Shown here piece after piece: positions 39,054 to 49,535 of a stretch of 64,000 nucleotides of DNA; the stretch's first letter is position 1, and each line of letters begins with the position of its first letter. The notes beneath the pieces were generated by a model. That model did no database searches. It was not told where the DNA came from and saw only the letters and a program-made list of their open reading frames with translations. Where the stretch lies: assembly GCF_026262505.1 (NCBI RefSeq), contig NC_067203.1, positions 20,999,411-21,063,410 of the forward strand. Direction: 5' to 3'. The DNA comes from Trichomonas vaginalis G3. Lineage: Eukaryota; Parabasalia; Trichomonadida; Trichomonadidae. The translations under genes and the position numbers were made by a program.

Positions 39054-39428
39054 ATGGAAGAACTTGGAATGCAAGAAAGACTTGACGAGGCAATTTACCT
39101 CATTGAACTTAACGACTGCGTAAAAGACTACTTGCGCAAGGTAATGAAGCCCAAGGTCAAGTTCATCACTATTTCTGGAAGGTCTACACTTCAGCTCGAG
39201 ACTTCGACTGGAATTCCAATTCAAATACCAGACGGGACAGCCTACGATGGCATAAAGGACGCCAAAAGAGAAGCTCTTGTTAAGTTCCTAAACAAACGTC
39301 CTTGGATAAAAATACCAAACAAGGAGAACCCCCTACCCCATATGAAATTGGCAATTCAGTCTCTCCTTCACTTCTCGGGTCAGCCGTTCTACATAACCTC
39401 AGAAGGCGACATCCAACCAGTTCAGTAA
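39054..39428 (+). CDS. hypothetical protein
   Basis: A 124-residue protein starting MEELGMQERLDEAIYLIE. The middle is strand-rich (VKFITISGRSTLQLET) with a GIPIQIPDGTAYDG segment. The open frame extends upstream through the 22-bp repeats but that part has repeat-driven composition, so the ATG at 39054 is preferred. Function unknown. Confidence 0.55.
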   Translation: MEELGMQERLDEAIYLIELNDCVKDYLRKVMKPKVKFITISGRSTLQLETSTGIPIQIPDGTAYDGIKDAKREALVKFLNKRPWIKIPNKENPLPHMKLAIQSLLHFSGQPFYITSEGDIQPVQ

Positions 39429-39566
39429 ACATCTCATTTTAACTCACTTTTTTAATGTTTTTTGTGAAAGTGTCAAAAATAAATTGTTTTCATGAGTTTT
39501 CTACGATGTTAGAAAAAATGTTATTTTCTAATATCTTCACATTCAATACTTTTTCAGCACTTTTCC

Positions 39567-40125
39567 CTAGTTATATATGAAAGACAATTCGAGATAAAAG
39601 TCATAGTACAATGGAATAATATGTTGCACACCATTTGTTGTGAACCAAACTTGAAAGTCAGAGAAACTGTTACTAGGTGGTTCGTAGAATTTAGAAGCAA
39701 AGTCATAAAGGTCCTTACCAATACATAGAAAAATATTGTTGCTTGAACTGAAACTTGCATGACACATAACATTTTGAGGGTCAAACACGTTTCTATAAAC
39801 CATCAAATCTGCTGGTGGAAGTATAAATTTAAATGGACCATCTGGTGGTAAGGTTCGTTCTGGTTTAGTAACCGAAGAAATTGTGCCAAGAACGTTTGTC
39901 TACTTCCCAAAATAAAAACTCTGTATCTCTTGGAGGGTTAATTTCAATCTTTTGAAATGAAACGGTGGAGTTCATCTTGTCATATTCTAGTTTCAGATAG
40001 TATGTTCCATTTAGTAAAGAGTCGTATTTTTCTTGAAATTCCCAATAATATTTGTTCATTTGAGTTTGAAAGTCATCTAGAGTTTTCTCAAGACTTTCGT
40101 CTGAACGAACTGTAAAGATTCTCAT
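39567..40125 (-). pseudogene. minor capsid (penton-like) candidate of element C, fossil
   Basis: Corresponds to 28274-28972 of element A: similar start (MRIFTVRSDES), strand-rich middle (YYLKLEYDKMNSTVSFQKI), and MCHASFSSSNNIFLCIGKDL before FYEPPSN. About one break. The role is inferred from position and pattern. Confidence 0.5.
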
Positions 40126-40142
40126 TTCGTCAAATTTGTCTA

Positions 40143-40400
40143 TTAGACCATCAGGACTTCATACTGCCCATGAAAATATACTGCGAACATAAATGCGTTA
40201 GTTCTATTTGAAAACAAAACTCTTCTAAATCCTATTGCCTTTGCATCTGAAGGACTTTGAAGCCAACGAATTGGATAGTCAAACCTGTATGCTCGGGATG
40301 AAATTTCTTCATCTGAAATAGTCCTACCAGCATTTGTAAAGATATAGTCTAACGGTTTTGTATCTGCTACTTTTGTTCTTTGTTTTTCAACCTGAAGCAT
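40143..40400 (-). CDS. small conserved hypothetical protein (element C)
   Basis: An 85-residue counterpart of 28065-28277, with YRFDYPIRWLQSPSDAKAI and a strand-rich end (FMFAVYFHGQYEVLM). It lies 17 bases upstream of the minor-capsid candidate, as in element A, supporting a two-gene unit. Function unknown. Confidence 0.6.
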   Translation of the reverse strand: MLQVEKQRTKVADTKPLDYIFTNAGRTISDEEISSRAYRFDYPIRWLQSPSDAKAIGFRRVLFSNRTNAFMFAVYFHGQYEVLMV

Positions 40401-40425
40401 TTAATATATGTAAAAATATATTGTT

Positions 40426-41011
40426 TTAAAATGGTATGCCATATAGCTTCTTGAATTTGTTAAGAAGTATTTGAACGTATTTTCCATCTGTATCTCTAGT
40501 GTTTACATAAGCATAGCCCGCCTTAGTAAAATATACTTGTAATTTCCTATAGTTTACGCCGGTATAAAAAGTAGAAAGAGTCTTGTTCTTCGCTATAGTA
40601 GTAAAACTCAAACGTATGCTTGCCATAGTCTGTAATTTCAATTGTTTCATCTTCTAGTTCGTCGACAAATTCGAATACAATATCTCCAAATTTGCCTTTG
40701 TTCTTATTGTTTTCAGAACGAGTGACCCAACGTAAGTTTTCAAGTCTATTGTCGTTTCTTATATGGTTTATATGGTCTACAAAAGGTAAATTGTTAGGAT
40801 TCAGTATAAAATGAGTTGCAATGACAACATGTTTAAGATAGTGTTTTCCACCCATCTTCATAATAGCATATCCGTCATTTCGCTCCCATTCGCTTAAAAC
40901 TCTTTTTGTCTTTTTGTTTTTGACTTCAAATGACTTACAACAGTGAATTTCATATTTCTCATCTAACAAACAAGTTTCCCAACGGTCTTCTCCAACAAAC
41001 TCAGCGTACAT
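40426..41011 (-). pseudogene. HNH endonuclease with C-terminal TIR-protein-like domain, fossil
   Basis: The N-terminal part has a NUMOD4-like start (FVGEDRWETC...YEIHCCKSFEV) and an HNH block FVDHINHIRNDNRLENLRWV, typical of phage homing endonucleases. The C-terminal part (KHTFEF, then KKLYGIPF) follows the pattern of the small protein encoded in the TIRs of element A. It lies directly after the PolB gene. It would cut DNA; a homing or end-processing role is open. About one break. Confidence 0.7.
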
Positions 41012-41052
41012 TTCAAATAAAATAAAAAATGTCACTTTTTTGAAAAACGTTT

Positions 41053-43202
41053 TTACTTCATGCAATGTTTTATTTCTGTGCCGTCTTCAAGTATGCCCCA
41101 ATATTTCCTTTTCGATATTACATGAACTTCGGAAAATACCTTATCTAGCTTAAAACAGCCCATCTTTTCACCGACTAAACCCATTTCAATGAGTTTGTTG
41201 TATCCTTCTTCGTTCGTCATGAGTGCGTCAATGTTCTCATAGTAAACCTTCACTTTGGATTTGACTTCGGAGAAGAATTTGTTGTAGTTGTCAAGTACTG
41301 CCTTTGCGAACTGAGGGTAAGACCAATGTTCGACAATAGGTTTTAATGTGGTTACTAAGCCACTTTGACCTTGAGTGAATTCGTACTTCAAAACAAAAGG
41401 AGAAAACCTTTCAACAAAGTTGTCGACCTTCTCATAATGTTTACTCTTCATCTCTTGAGGTTTCTTAATGGAATATCCCCATGTCGAATTCATAAGCAAT
41501 TTGAGTGTCATTGCAAGTTTGGGGTTTGAAGCTTTCCTAATATCATACAGTTGTTGTATGACTTTTCCAACTGTATAGTTCCTTCCCGGAACTCACCATC
41601 TTCGTTTGGAATTCCAGTCGGAATATATTGGACAAACCTCATGTACGCAGCGTTAAGGTCGACATAGTATATCTTTTCGTTTGAGTCGAACTTGTCGCAA
41701 CCAATTGGTCCAGTTTGTGGAAATTCAAGTGAGTCTCTTATCTTCTGAGAAACTTCTCCTGTTATCTCATAAACATCGTCGAAGCAACCTGTTTCATATA
41801 AAACCTTCTGACCTAACTCAGATGCTCTCCAATACAATTTGTCGTCAATTGGATGTCTCAATGGAAGTTTGTTTATAGCATCTTGAAGTTCTTGCAACCT
41901 CATTGGAAGTTCTTCTGGTTCAGGTTGGTATCCGAACATACCAACCCCTTGTGGAACTGTGTACTTCTTTTGTACTAGAAACTTTGTCTGGAACAACTTT
42001 TGGTCTTGCTAACAATGAAAAGCTTGTTTTCTTTTGGTACAAAAGTTTCTGTCAGCTTGTCATCTGGAATTGGTTCCAACAAACCTTTCTCGAAAAGAAT
42101 GTTTACAGCTCTGACAATGTTGCACTTACTTTTACCAAAGAATGGGTTTGTAAGACTTTCGTTCAACATGAAGTGGTTGTGGACAATTACAATCTTTAAC
42201 CATGGTAAGTCTTTGTCAACAACATAGTCGTCATGTGAAGAACCTTTAGCTGTAGGTATGTTGACTCGGATATTGACATTTGCCAACGGTGCAATTTTTG
42301 CCAATTGACCTCTGAGAATGTACCTTGTCTTCACACATGACTCAAGATACTTCATCTTCTCATCTGTAACAAGACCAGAGTTCCTGAGACATGTAAGAAT
42401 ACAAGGTTCATTGACAATTGTTTCAATTGGATTGTAAATTCCATACCTTGTCAAGTCAATGTCAGACTTATTTATGAACGGGAAGTATCCAGCATGTTGT
42501 CTGACTGCTTGAGAGTTAGGTTGGTACCATTCGAACTTGACACTTGCAATTCCTTCAATTGCATTCAAAATGTCTGAGTCGGAGTCAAACCATTTGTTCT
42601 CTCTTTGTAGTCTTGAAAGCGTCAAGAAGTTTTGCGGCTGTTTGTTCATTGCCATGTGCATAGTAAATGTGACCATCCAATCTGTTATGGTCAATCTGAG
42701 ATTGTGTCCTTTCTTATTTCCGTCTTGAATTGCAGCAAGTACACCCATGAAGCCTTCTTTGTTCTTTCCTTCGTCAAAGTTTACTGTAAAGGTTCGACCA
42801 GATGTAATTTGACTTCTAACTTCACGATACTTTTCATATGCATATCTTGTTCTTTCCATGGGAGCATGTGCGTCTTCACCTTTTCCTTTTTCCTTCTCAA
42901 AGGATGCAATTGTTCGTCATGTTCCAGTAGAATCTGGCAAAGCCGTCGTGTCCTTCAACTTGAGGTTCACTAACATCGAAAGGCATGTTCATAAGACGTT
43001 CTTCTTCTAACCTCTCTAGTCTGTTTGGATAATTGGCACGTGCTGTTTCCAAATCTAATTCGTAGGTAAGACCTGCCAATTTGTCATAGACTTTTATTGG
43101 CTTTCCCTTCCTATATTTAAACTTCTTCGAAACTCTCCAACCATATCTTTGTAACTCTGCTTTTATTCTAGCAGACTTTCTGTCCATTCTATATGGGGGC
43201 AT
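41053..43202 (-). pseudogene. family B DNA polymerase of element C, fossil
   Basis: Parts seen: a basic N-terminus starting MPPYRMDRKSARIKAEL; a block with EPCILTCLRNSGLV that corresponds to the cysteine block of the element A polymerase; palm motif A in IYYVDLNAAYMRF; motif B in LLMNSTWGYSIKK; and a motif C region around VYYEN. It is distant from the polymerase of A. Broken, about three breaks. Confidence 0.7.
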
Positions 43203-43231
43203 TTTATAAAAATAAAAAAATATTTTTTTCT

Positions 43232-43454
43232 TTACTTTACATAACCGCCTGCTGCCATAAGTCTTTGACGCCAACCCATACCAGCTAATGAAGGTTGACT
43301 TGGTTTAGTTTGGAAACTAAACTTTGGTTTTGGTTTATCTTCAGTTTTTGGTTTTTCTTCTTCTATCGGTTTTTTGTCACTTTTCGGTTCCTCTGACTTT
43401 ACTTCACTTGCAGGAACAGTTGTGTCGTCAACATCTTCATAAATATCATATTGT
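43232..43454 (-). pseudogene. lysine/proline-rich gene fragment cut by a palindromic element
   Basis: C-terminal remnant: an acidic stretch, KPKTEDKPKPKFSFQTKPS, and MGWRQRLMAAGGYVK at the end. The palindromic element 43455-44701 begins directly upstream, so the first codons of the open frame (MNFCLQQ) come from that element's end. Thirty bases upstream of the PolB start. Function unknown. Confidence 0.6.
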
Positions 43455-44701
43455 TGTAAACAGAAATTCATCAAAAGTGACACCTCAGAAAAGCTAAAAT
43501 ATTGAATTTTTGGAACTTTTGATAGAGCACGTTTTTAAATATTAATTAAAGTAAATGTATATTTTGTAAAGATTCTTTTTAATAAAAAAATAAAATTTTG
43601 AAGAAGAACACAAAATCTTCTGAAAAATAATATCACATAAACTCATATTATTTTCTAATATATAACTATTTTATATAAAAATCAAATTCAATGATCTTAA
43701 AAGCGAAGGATAAACCTCAAAATTTACGAATATAATGAGTGGGAATATAATGCTTATCTATCATAAAACCATATGAAATATCAATTTTTGCTTTACGCCT
43801 AATTTTTGACGACAATTAGCAAAAAATGTTAAATGTTAACACTCAGTCCATTTGAATATGAAAAACAAAATTGACTTTGATTAAATGTTTTATTTATCAT
43901 GCAATTCTTCTTGCGACCAAAGATTTGAATAAAATTTCAAAAAATAAGATAGCTTAAAAATAATATACGGTAGTGTTTACTAATAGATGAATAGTATATA
44001 ATTCTATTAAAATGGATTTGATCCAAAAAATATATAAAATTTGATCATAAATAAAATCGTTTTAAATTACTTCTTCATTTAAATTATAACAATTATTTTG
44101 GTTTTATATTTTTTTGGATCAAATCCATTTTAATAGAATTTATATACTATTCATCTATTAGTAAACACTACCGTATATTATTTTTTAAGCTATCTTATTT
44201 TTTGAAATTTTATTCAAATCTTTGGTCGCAAGAAGAATTGCATGATAAATAAAAACATTTAATCAAAGTCAATTTTGTTTTTCATATTCAAATGGACTGA
44301 GTGTTAACATTTAACATTTTTTGCTAATTGTCGTCAAAAATTAGGCGTAAAGCAAAAATTGATATTTCATATGGTTTTATGATAGATAAGCATTATATTC
44401 CCACTCATTATATTCGTAAATTTTGAGGTTTATCCTTCGCTTTTAAGATCATTGAATTTGATTTTTATATAAAATAGTTATATATTAGAAAATAATATGA
44501 GTTTATGTGATATTATTTTTCAGAAGATTTCATTCTATATGCCTATGAAAAGTACTCTCAAAACTAACTTTTTCCTAATTATAATTAAATCTAGAATATT
44601 GTATTATGCTTAGTATTATTTCATTTTTCTCATTCAATTTAGAATTTACAAATGTCAAAAAATTGAGAGCTGTCACTTTTGATGAATTTCTGTTTATTAC
44701 A
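43455..44701. mobile_element. palindromic non-autonomous element, copy 2 (long form)
   Basis: A 1247-bp near-perfect palindrome centred near 44075, with ends TGTAAACAGAAATTCATC and the complement of TGTAATAAACAGAAATTC. No gene inside. Copy 1 (4605-5255) is the same element without the centre. It sits in a gene of element C. Confidence 0.9.
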
Positions 44702-44767
44702 GAATGTATAAACTCTTAAATGTATTTCGATAATAAAAAAATAGCTTAAAATGAGAAGATGAAGTGA

Positions 44768-44881
44768 TCAATCACAAAAAAAACCACTCAAGACCATAAA
44801 TGGTGATAATTCACTTAAACTTTTCGGTTCTGAACTTTTTGTTTGTGGTGTCAAATCTACCGTTTCAACTTCTTCGGTCAT
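44768..44881 (-). CDS. very short open frame, possible gene remnant
   Basis: 37 codons starting MTEEVETVDLTPQTKSSEPK, polar and acidic, resembling the style of the fragment at 43232-43454 on the other side of the palindromic element. It could be the start of that gene, but I cannot show it. Confidence 0.3.
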   Translation of the reverse strand: MTEEVETVDLTPQTKSSEPKSLSELSPFMVLSGFFCD

Positions 44882-44900
44882 TTCATCTCAGTAAAAAATT

Positions 44901-45065
44901 TTAGTTTGGTTTGTTTTCAACTGGTTGTTGTTGTGGAGGTAGGATGGTTCCTTTAATAATATCATTCAGTTTCACATGCTGAGCCTGACTATATGGTATC
45001 GGTTTAAATGCTGGAAGCCGACAAATCCATCTTGAACTCATTTGTCTCAATGCTGCATTGTTCAT
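44901..45065 (-). CDS. small hypothetical protein, 54 residues
   Basis: Starts MNNAALRQMSSRWICRLPAF and ends with LPPQQQPVENKPN. It lies between two small minus-strand genes with 19-20 base gaps. Composition fits the element, but no family is recognised. Confidence 0.4.
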   Translation of the reverse strand: MNNAALRQMSSRWICRLPAFKPIPYSQAQHVKLNDIIKGTILPPQQQPVENKPN

Positions 45066-45084
45066 TTCATCCTAGTTAAAAACC

Positions 45085-45484
45085 TTACATTTCCCAAGTT
45101 TGAGGCGGTTGAGGTTGGTTATTGTTTACCCATTGTTGTGCATGGTTATATCCTCTGTTAAAGAATCTTTCACCTTGGTCCATATAGTGTCCTGCTTGGT
45201 TATAGTAGTCATTTGCTTTGTTATAATAGTTTCCTGCTTGTCTTCCTACATTGTCTATCCATCCTTGAACTTTTCTCTTGTTCAGGATTTGGAATAAGAT
45301 TTGTTGCATCTCGTGCTACATCCCAACCTTTCTGTACAGTTTGTATAATAGGTTGTGCTTTCTCTTTAAGTATACCTAATGTACTCAAAATCTTCCTTCC
45401 AACTCCAAATACACCTCTTGCTATTGTGCCCACTGCGGGTAAAAATCTAGATGCGACTCCTGCTAATGCGCCAAATAAACCCAT
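45085..45484 (-). pseudogene. amphipathic/basic virion protein candidate, fossil
   Basis: Starts with a hydrophobic glycine/alanine-rich segment (GLFGALAGVASRFLPAVG) as in 29169-29696 of element A, and continues with tyrosine/asparagine repeats (YYNKANDYYNQAGHYMDQG). About one break. A membrane-active internal virion role is suggested by analogy only. Confidence 0.5.
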
Positions 45485-45501
45485 TTCTTATAGGGTAAAA
45501 A

Positions 45502-46460
45502 ATGACGAATCCGAACAAGGACCCCTATGTTTCTAAAGCGACAAAGAAAGCACTCATGATAAAAATCTTTAGTTCAACACCAAATGCTTGGTTTATGGAT
45601 ATCTTGGAAAACATTCCGAGAGTTAGAACAGATGGACCACCATACTGGTTAATATTTTGTTGGTCAAAACACAAGATACTGTGAAGCCATACCATTATGG
45701 TCCAAAAATATTTTAGATGTGAAAACTGCTTTGACAATATTCGTTGACAAATACCATCCAACAAAACTGACATCTGACTGTGAAAGTTCTTTCAAATCAG
45801 ATGATATTAAAAACTATCTGCGTTCAAAAAATGTAAACCAATATTTCATTGTCGACCAAAACCATTCTGCTCTTGGTGTCATTGACGGATGTATAAAAAT
45901 GTTAAGAGACTTAAACCAACCACAAGGTGGTGAAGCAAATGAAATGTCATATGACGACAAGTATAGACACTTCTCCATGGCAAAGATGAGACAAGTTTTA
46001 AATATTTACAATAACCGTAAACAAAAAGGTTTGGGAAACCACTCCCCGAAGAAATGAAAAACAACCCTGACTTAGAGAAAGACTATATATTTAATAATTT
46101 TAGTCAAAAGAGACAAACAAGAAAGAATGCGGGCTTCAAACTTCAGAAAGGTGACAAAGTAAAAATAGAAATACCTAAACGCGACCCATATGAAAATACT
46201 ATTGACTATGACAACAATGGAACCCGACAGGTACTCACATTCGTGTTCGTAAAAATAGAAGAAAGTATACAAGAGAATATTATGAGGTTTTAGGCAAACA
46301 TGGCAAAATGTACACACTGCAAGCAGAAGATAAAACTACTATTGTCAGACCTCGTTTCAAACTTGTCAAAGTTCAAGGTGGTATACTTTCAAAGACAGTT
46401 CCTAACAAATATAAGACAACTCCTGATGAATATGCTAAAGAAGTTGAAAATGACGACTAA
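45502..46460 (+). pseudogene. Polinton integrase of element C, fossil
   Basis: Parts match the integrase at 20913-21998: a KLTSDCESSFKSDDIKNYL core block, QNHSALGVIDGCIKMLRDLN, a SH3-like KGDKVKIEIPKRDP segment, and a YKTTPDEYAKEVEN end. Broken, about four breaks. It converges with the collar-tip gene, overlapping by a few bases. Confidence 0.7.
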
Positions 46461-47045
46461 GCAATTCTATACCATGCGTAAACTGTCATGTAAGGTGGCA
46501 TGTATTCTTTACTTTGTCCCGTTGTTTGCGTATATCCTGAAACGAAATGTGTATGGTTTCCTTCTCCCTGCGTGTCATCCCAGTAACAATTTATAGCAAA
46601 CTTAACGTCGTCTTTAACATCATATCCTTTACCTTTTGTCATTCCTGACCAATCCCAATATCTATGCTTATGCCAACCTGCTTGAGATGTACTTAAATCT
46701 ATGTAATGACTGTGTGCAGGTAAATTTTCACCTGAAATCGTTTTACTTCCACCTGTTTCCTTTGAAGAGTTTGCACAATACAAAAACCTGTCGACTATTT
46801 GTTCCCATGCACCAACACCAAACCAAAATTACTTGAGGACCTCTTGCATCCATAGATGTATAAATAGAACCTACTGGGTTCATTAAATCAAACATATGAG
46901 ATATTATAGGATTGTCTCTTTTGAACTTAAAATATAGTGCAACTATTTCAGGTTTCTTCTGGTTTGTGTCAGAATATTTTTTATAATATAATCTTATGTT
47001 TTCAGGGTAGGTACAGTCTTGACTATAATATTTAATTTCTGTCAT
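46457..47045 (-). pseudogene. phage-collar-type fibre tip of element C, fossil
   Basis: Contains MNPVGSIYTSMDARGP, CANSSKETGGSKT, LPAHSHYID, GNHTHFVSGY and MPPYMTVYAWYRI, the same order as in the fibre tip of element A. The stalk is short here. Attachment role by analogy with phage tips. Broken, about one break. Confidence 0.7.
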
Positions 47046-47264
47046 CTGTATAATAATATACTATTCTCGTTTTTTCTATTGCATTATATCTTTTATATAT
47101 ATAATAATCTAAATATAATGTTAGCTTTTGTTCATCTACATGTGGTGTTCTGTCGTCATCTCCATAGTCATAATAATGTGGTGCCGGAGCTGGGTCAGGT
47201 AATATCATATCTGCCATTTCATAAACTCTTAAATATTTCTTTTGTTCGTCTCCATATAAGTTAG
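47032..47264 (-). pseudogene. gene of element C cut by the tip of element D
   Basis: Acidic/tyrosine-rich frame: LTNLYGDEQKKYLRVYEMAD, then DPAPAPHYYDYGDDDR and a YYIYKRYNAIEKTRIVYYY stretch. The left tip of element D lies directly upstream. It slightly overlaps the collar gene. Function unknown. Confidence 0.5.
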
Positions 47265-47275
47265 TTAGTATCTCT

Positions 47276-47316
47276 AAGTTGTGTACTGAGGCACTGCGCG
47301 CCTCCGTACACCACTT
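47276..47316. other. terminal hairpin of element D
   Basis: AAGTTGTGTACTGAGGC pairs with GCCTCCGTACACCACTT (two mismatches) around the loop ACTGCGC. The loop core CACTGCG is shared with the terminal hairpin of element A although the stems differ. Confidence 0.7.
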
Positions 47317-47509
47317 AGCGGTTTTGACACTTTACGAAACCAGTAACGTATATTTTACAACACAACCATAACACCAACTTAACCTTAAATATTTACAAAA
47401 CCATCTGACACATAAACGACTTCACTAACGACTTCACTAACGAAATTCCCTACCGTCCTCACTAAATAAAAAATAACCTTTATTTCTATTTTTTTAAATT
47501 TTTTATTCA

Positions 47510-47931
47510 TTACAAAGACATATCCGACTACATTTACTATGACTCTTTCCCAGAACGTTTCCGTGAACTATTCAAAACTCAAGTAAAACTGAGAAACATG
47601 CATTTTAACAAAGACAGACCATTGACGATGAAAGAAAAACCCTGAATATATTACAATCCCTTATGACGCAAAGTTCATGCATACATTCCTTATGGTCGCA
47701 GAGGAACGAAACTATTTCAACAAAGAACAAAAATTATTTCTGGAGCGATGAAGAAAATTGCCTTATCTACATAAATGCATACTTAAATAAAGCTACATAT
47801 TGTACAAAGAAGGTTGGACTGGATTTGAGCTCTACATATACGACGACGATGGAAACAGACGTTGTGTATACCCATACGATAATATGTACCATTGTTTTCA
47901 TCAAGCATTAAACGAAATACATAGTCAGTAA
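47510..47931 (+). pseudogene. subterminal gene of element D, fossil
   Basis: Coding remnant with blocks DSFPERFRELFKTQVKLRN and GFELYIYDDDGNRRCVYPYD, ending ALNEIHSQ. It occupies the position of the small TIR gene in element A but is unrelated to it and points inward. Broken, about three breaks. Function unknown. Confidence 0.4.
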
Positions 47932-48041
47932 GGGTCTCATTCCTGCTGAGTAGAAATGTTATATTTTTGTTCCCACATTTATTTAAAAATTAATGATATC
48001 ACCACCCTCACACGTATGAAAACATAGCGCAAAATAAATTT

Positions 48042-48088
48042 AGGGTAGAAGGGTAGATCTAACCTCATTTCTACCCTCATTTCTAACC
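48042..48088. repeat. AGATCT cassette, type 2
   Basis: GGGTAGA, GGGTAGATCTAACC (one arm mismatch) and repeated TCTACCC/TCTAACC arms. The flanks (CACACGTATGAAAACATAGC left, TTGAATTCATTGC right) are those of the type 1 cassette at 9364. Confidence 0.85.
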
Positions 48089-48105
48089 TTGTTGAATTCA
48101 TTGCT

Positions 48106-48340
48106 TTATAACTCCTTCCTTTCTCCAACTCTTCTAACTTCTTCTTAAGTTCAGCAATGTTGTCCTCATGAAGTTTAATCTTCCTTAATATACCTTCTCT
48201 ATCTAATGTTGCTTTATCTTTCTAAACTGAACTCTACCATCCTTCATAGTATGAATGTAAAAACCTTCTGGAATAGTTCTGATTTAATGTATTCTACCAA
48301 AAAACTTTTGTTTCATTGCTTCAGTGACTTTAGTCGTCAT
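48106..48340 (-). pseudogene. decayed copy of the 9429-9665 gene
   Basis: DNA is closely similar to the small coiled-coil gene of element A over its full length. Broken, about three breaks. Downstream of the cassette as in A. Confidence 0.75.
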
Positions 48341-49050
48341 TTCAATCAAAGGTGAGCTAGCACAGCGATAATGAATTTCATGACTTTTTAGTATTTCATG
48401 CATCTTAAACAGATAGCCTTACAAGTACTTCCAGTGTCCCTAGCTGTCCCTCCTTTTTATATAACTCCATGACATTTATAATCTCGCGAAAACTTAACAG
48501 GTAGCATAACAGATTAAAATCAGATGAGGTTTTGAACCAAAATTTCTAAGCAACGTTGTCAAGGATTTTGAGGAAACTAGGGAACAGAGTGTGGCAAAGT
48601 CCAAGATTTAATTTATCTTCATCTGTTTCATCAGCTATCTCATCTAATATGCCAATATTTTATTCATAACTCGTGCAAACTCACTAACTTTCATTATGTT
48701 CATCTGCATGCTTCATCTGATAGAAAGTATGACTTTCATTAACTCTGTGAGATAATGAAAACTACTAGGGACAGAGACCATGGCAAAGTTTATGACTTTT
48801 CATTATTTCCAGAACTTAATGAAACTACTAGGGACAAGAAGACCATGGCAAAGTTCATGATTTAATTTATTCTCTCACTAACAACAAACACAAAACTCCA
48901 ACACTAACATCAAGTACTACTTCAGCACAAATGACAAACACTAACAACAAACACAAACTCCAACACTAACATCAAGTACTAACTTCAGCACAAATGACAA
49001 ACACTAACAACAAACACAAACTCCAACACTAACGACAAAAATAAATGTCC
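48341..49050. repeat. non-coding region with two small tandem repeats
   Basis: No gene. At 48560-48860 three diverged copies of GAAACTACTAGGGACA...CATGGCAAAGTTCATGA. At 48888-49036 about two and a third copies of a 71-bp unit with AACAACAAACACAAACTCCA and TTCAGCACAAATGACAAACA. Otherwise nothing recognised. Confidence 0.6.
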
Positions 49051-49535
49051 TCACTTCTTAACAAAGTAATATGTGCTTCTTACACCACCATAGCTCAAAC
49101 GTTTCTTTTCAAACATCGATTGAAACTTATTTTGAGCCATTGGCTTTAGTCTCTTTTTCTTCAAATACGCCAAGAAATCTTCTTCACATCTTTTCACCTC
49201 ATAGCCTTCTTTAAACTCCTCCTTGTTAAGTTCTATGAAATCCTTTATCTCATTCTTTGTTGCAATGGCTTCTTCACAAACGACATCGTGAACTATTTCA
49301 ACACTGTTCTCATGTATGACCTCCTTATTGCATGAACTATTTCATTATTGTTCTCATGTATGACCTCCTCACTGTCTTTCATAAGCGTTTCAAAGTCTCC
49401 TTTACTCATTACTTCAATCTCATGCTGTTCACAGTAGTACTTAAACTCACTGTATATGTCTTTGTTGTATGTTATATTGCTTCCCATGTACTCCATGAAT
49501 TTTTCAACACTAACGCCAACAAGTAGGACAAACAT
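49051..49535 (-). pseudogene. D5-type helicase C-terminal fragment, fossil
   Basis: Contains VEKFMEYMGSNITYNKDIYS and EFKYYCEQHEIEVMS, matching the winged-helix tail of the SF3 helicase at 33921-35153 (SLYDSYKQYCQEYGYMAAS), and ends MFEKKRLSYGGVRSTYYFV, a second winged-helix-like stretch. No ATPase motif in the window. About two breaks. Confidence 0.5.

Larger units (their letters stand above)
39429..47264. mobile_element. Polinton element C, remnant
   Basis: A third Polinton with minor-capsid candidate, HNH nuclease, PolB, basic virion protein, integrase and collar-tip genes. The left limit is uncertain and may lie near 38.4 kb. It is invaded by a palindromic element (43455-44701) and cut on the right by the tip of element D. 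No major capsid or ATPase gene was found. More than ten breaks; it looks old and broken. Confidence 0.65.
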
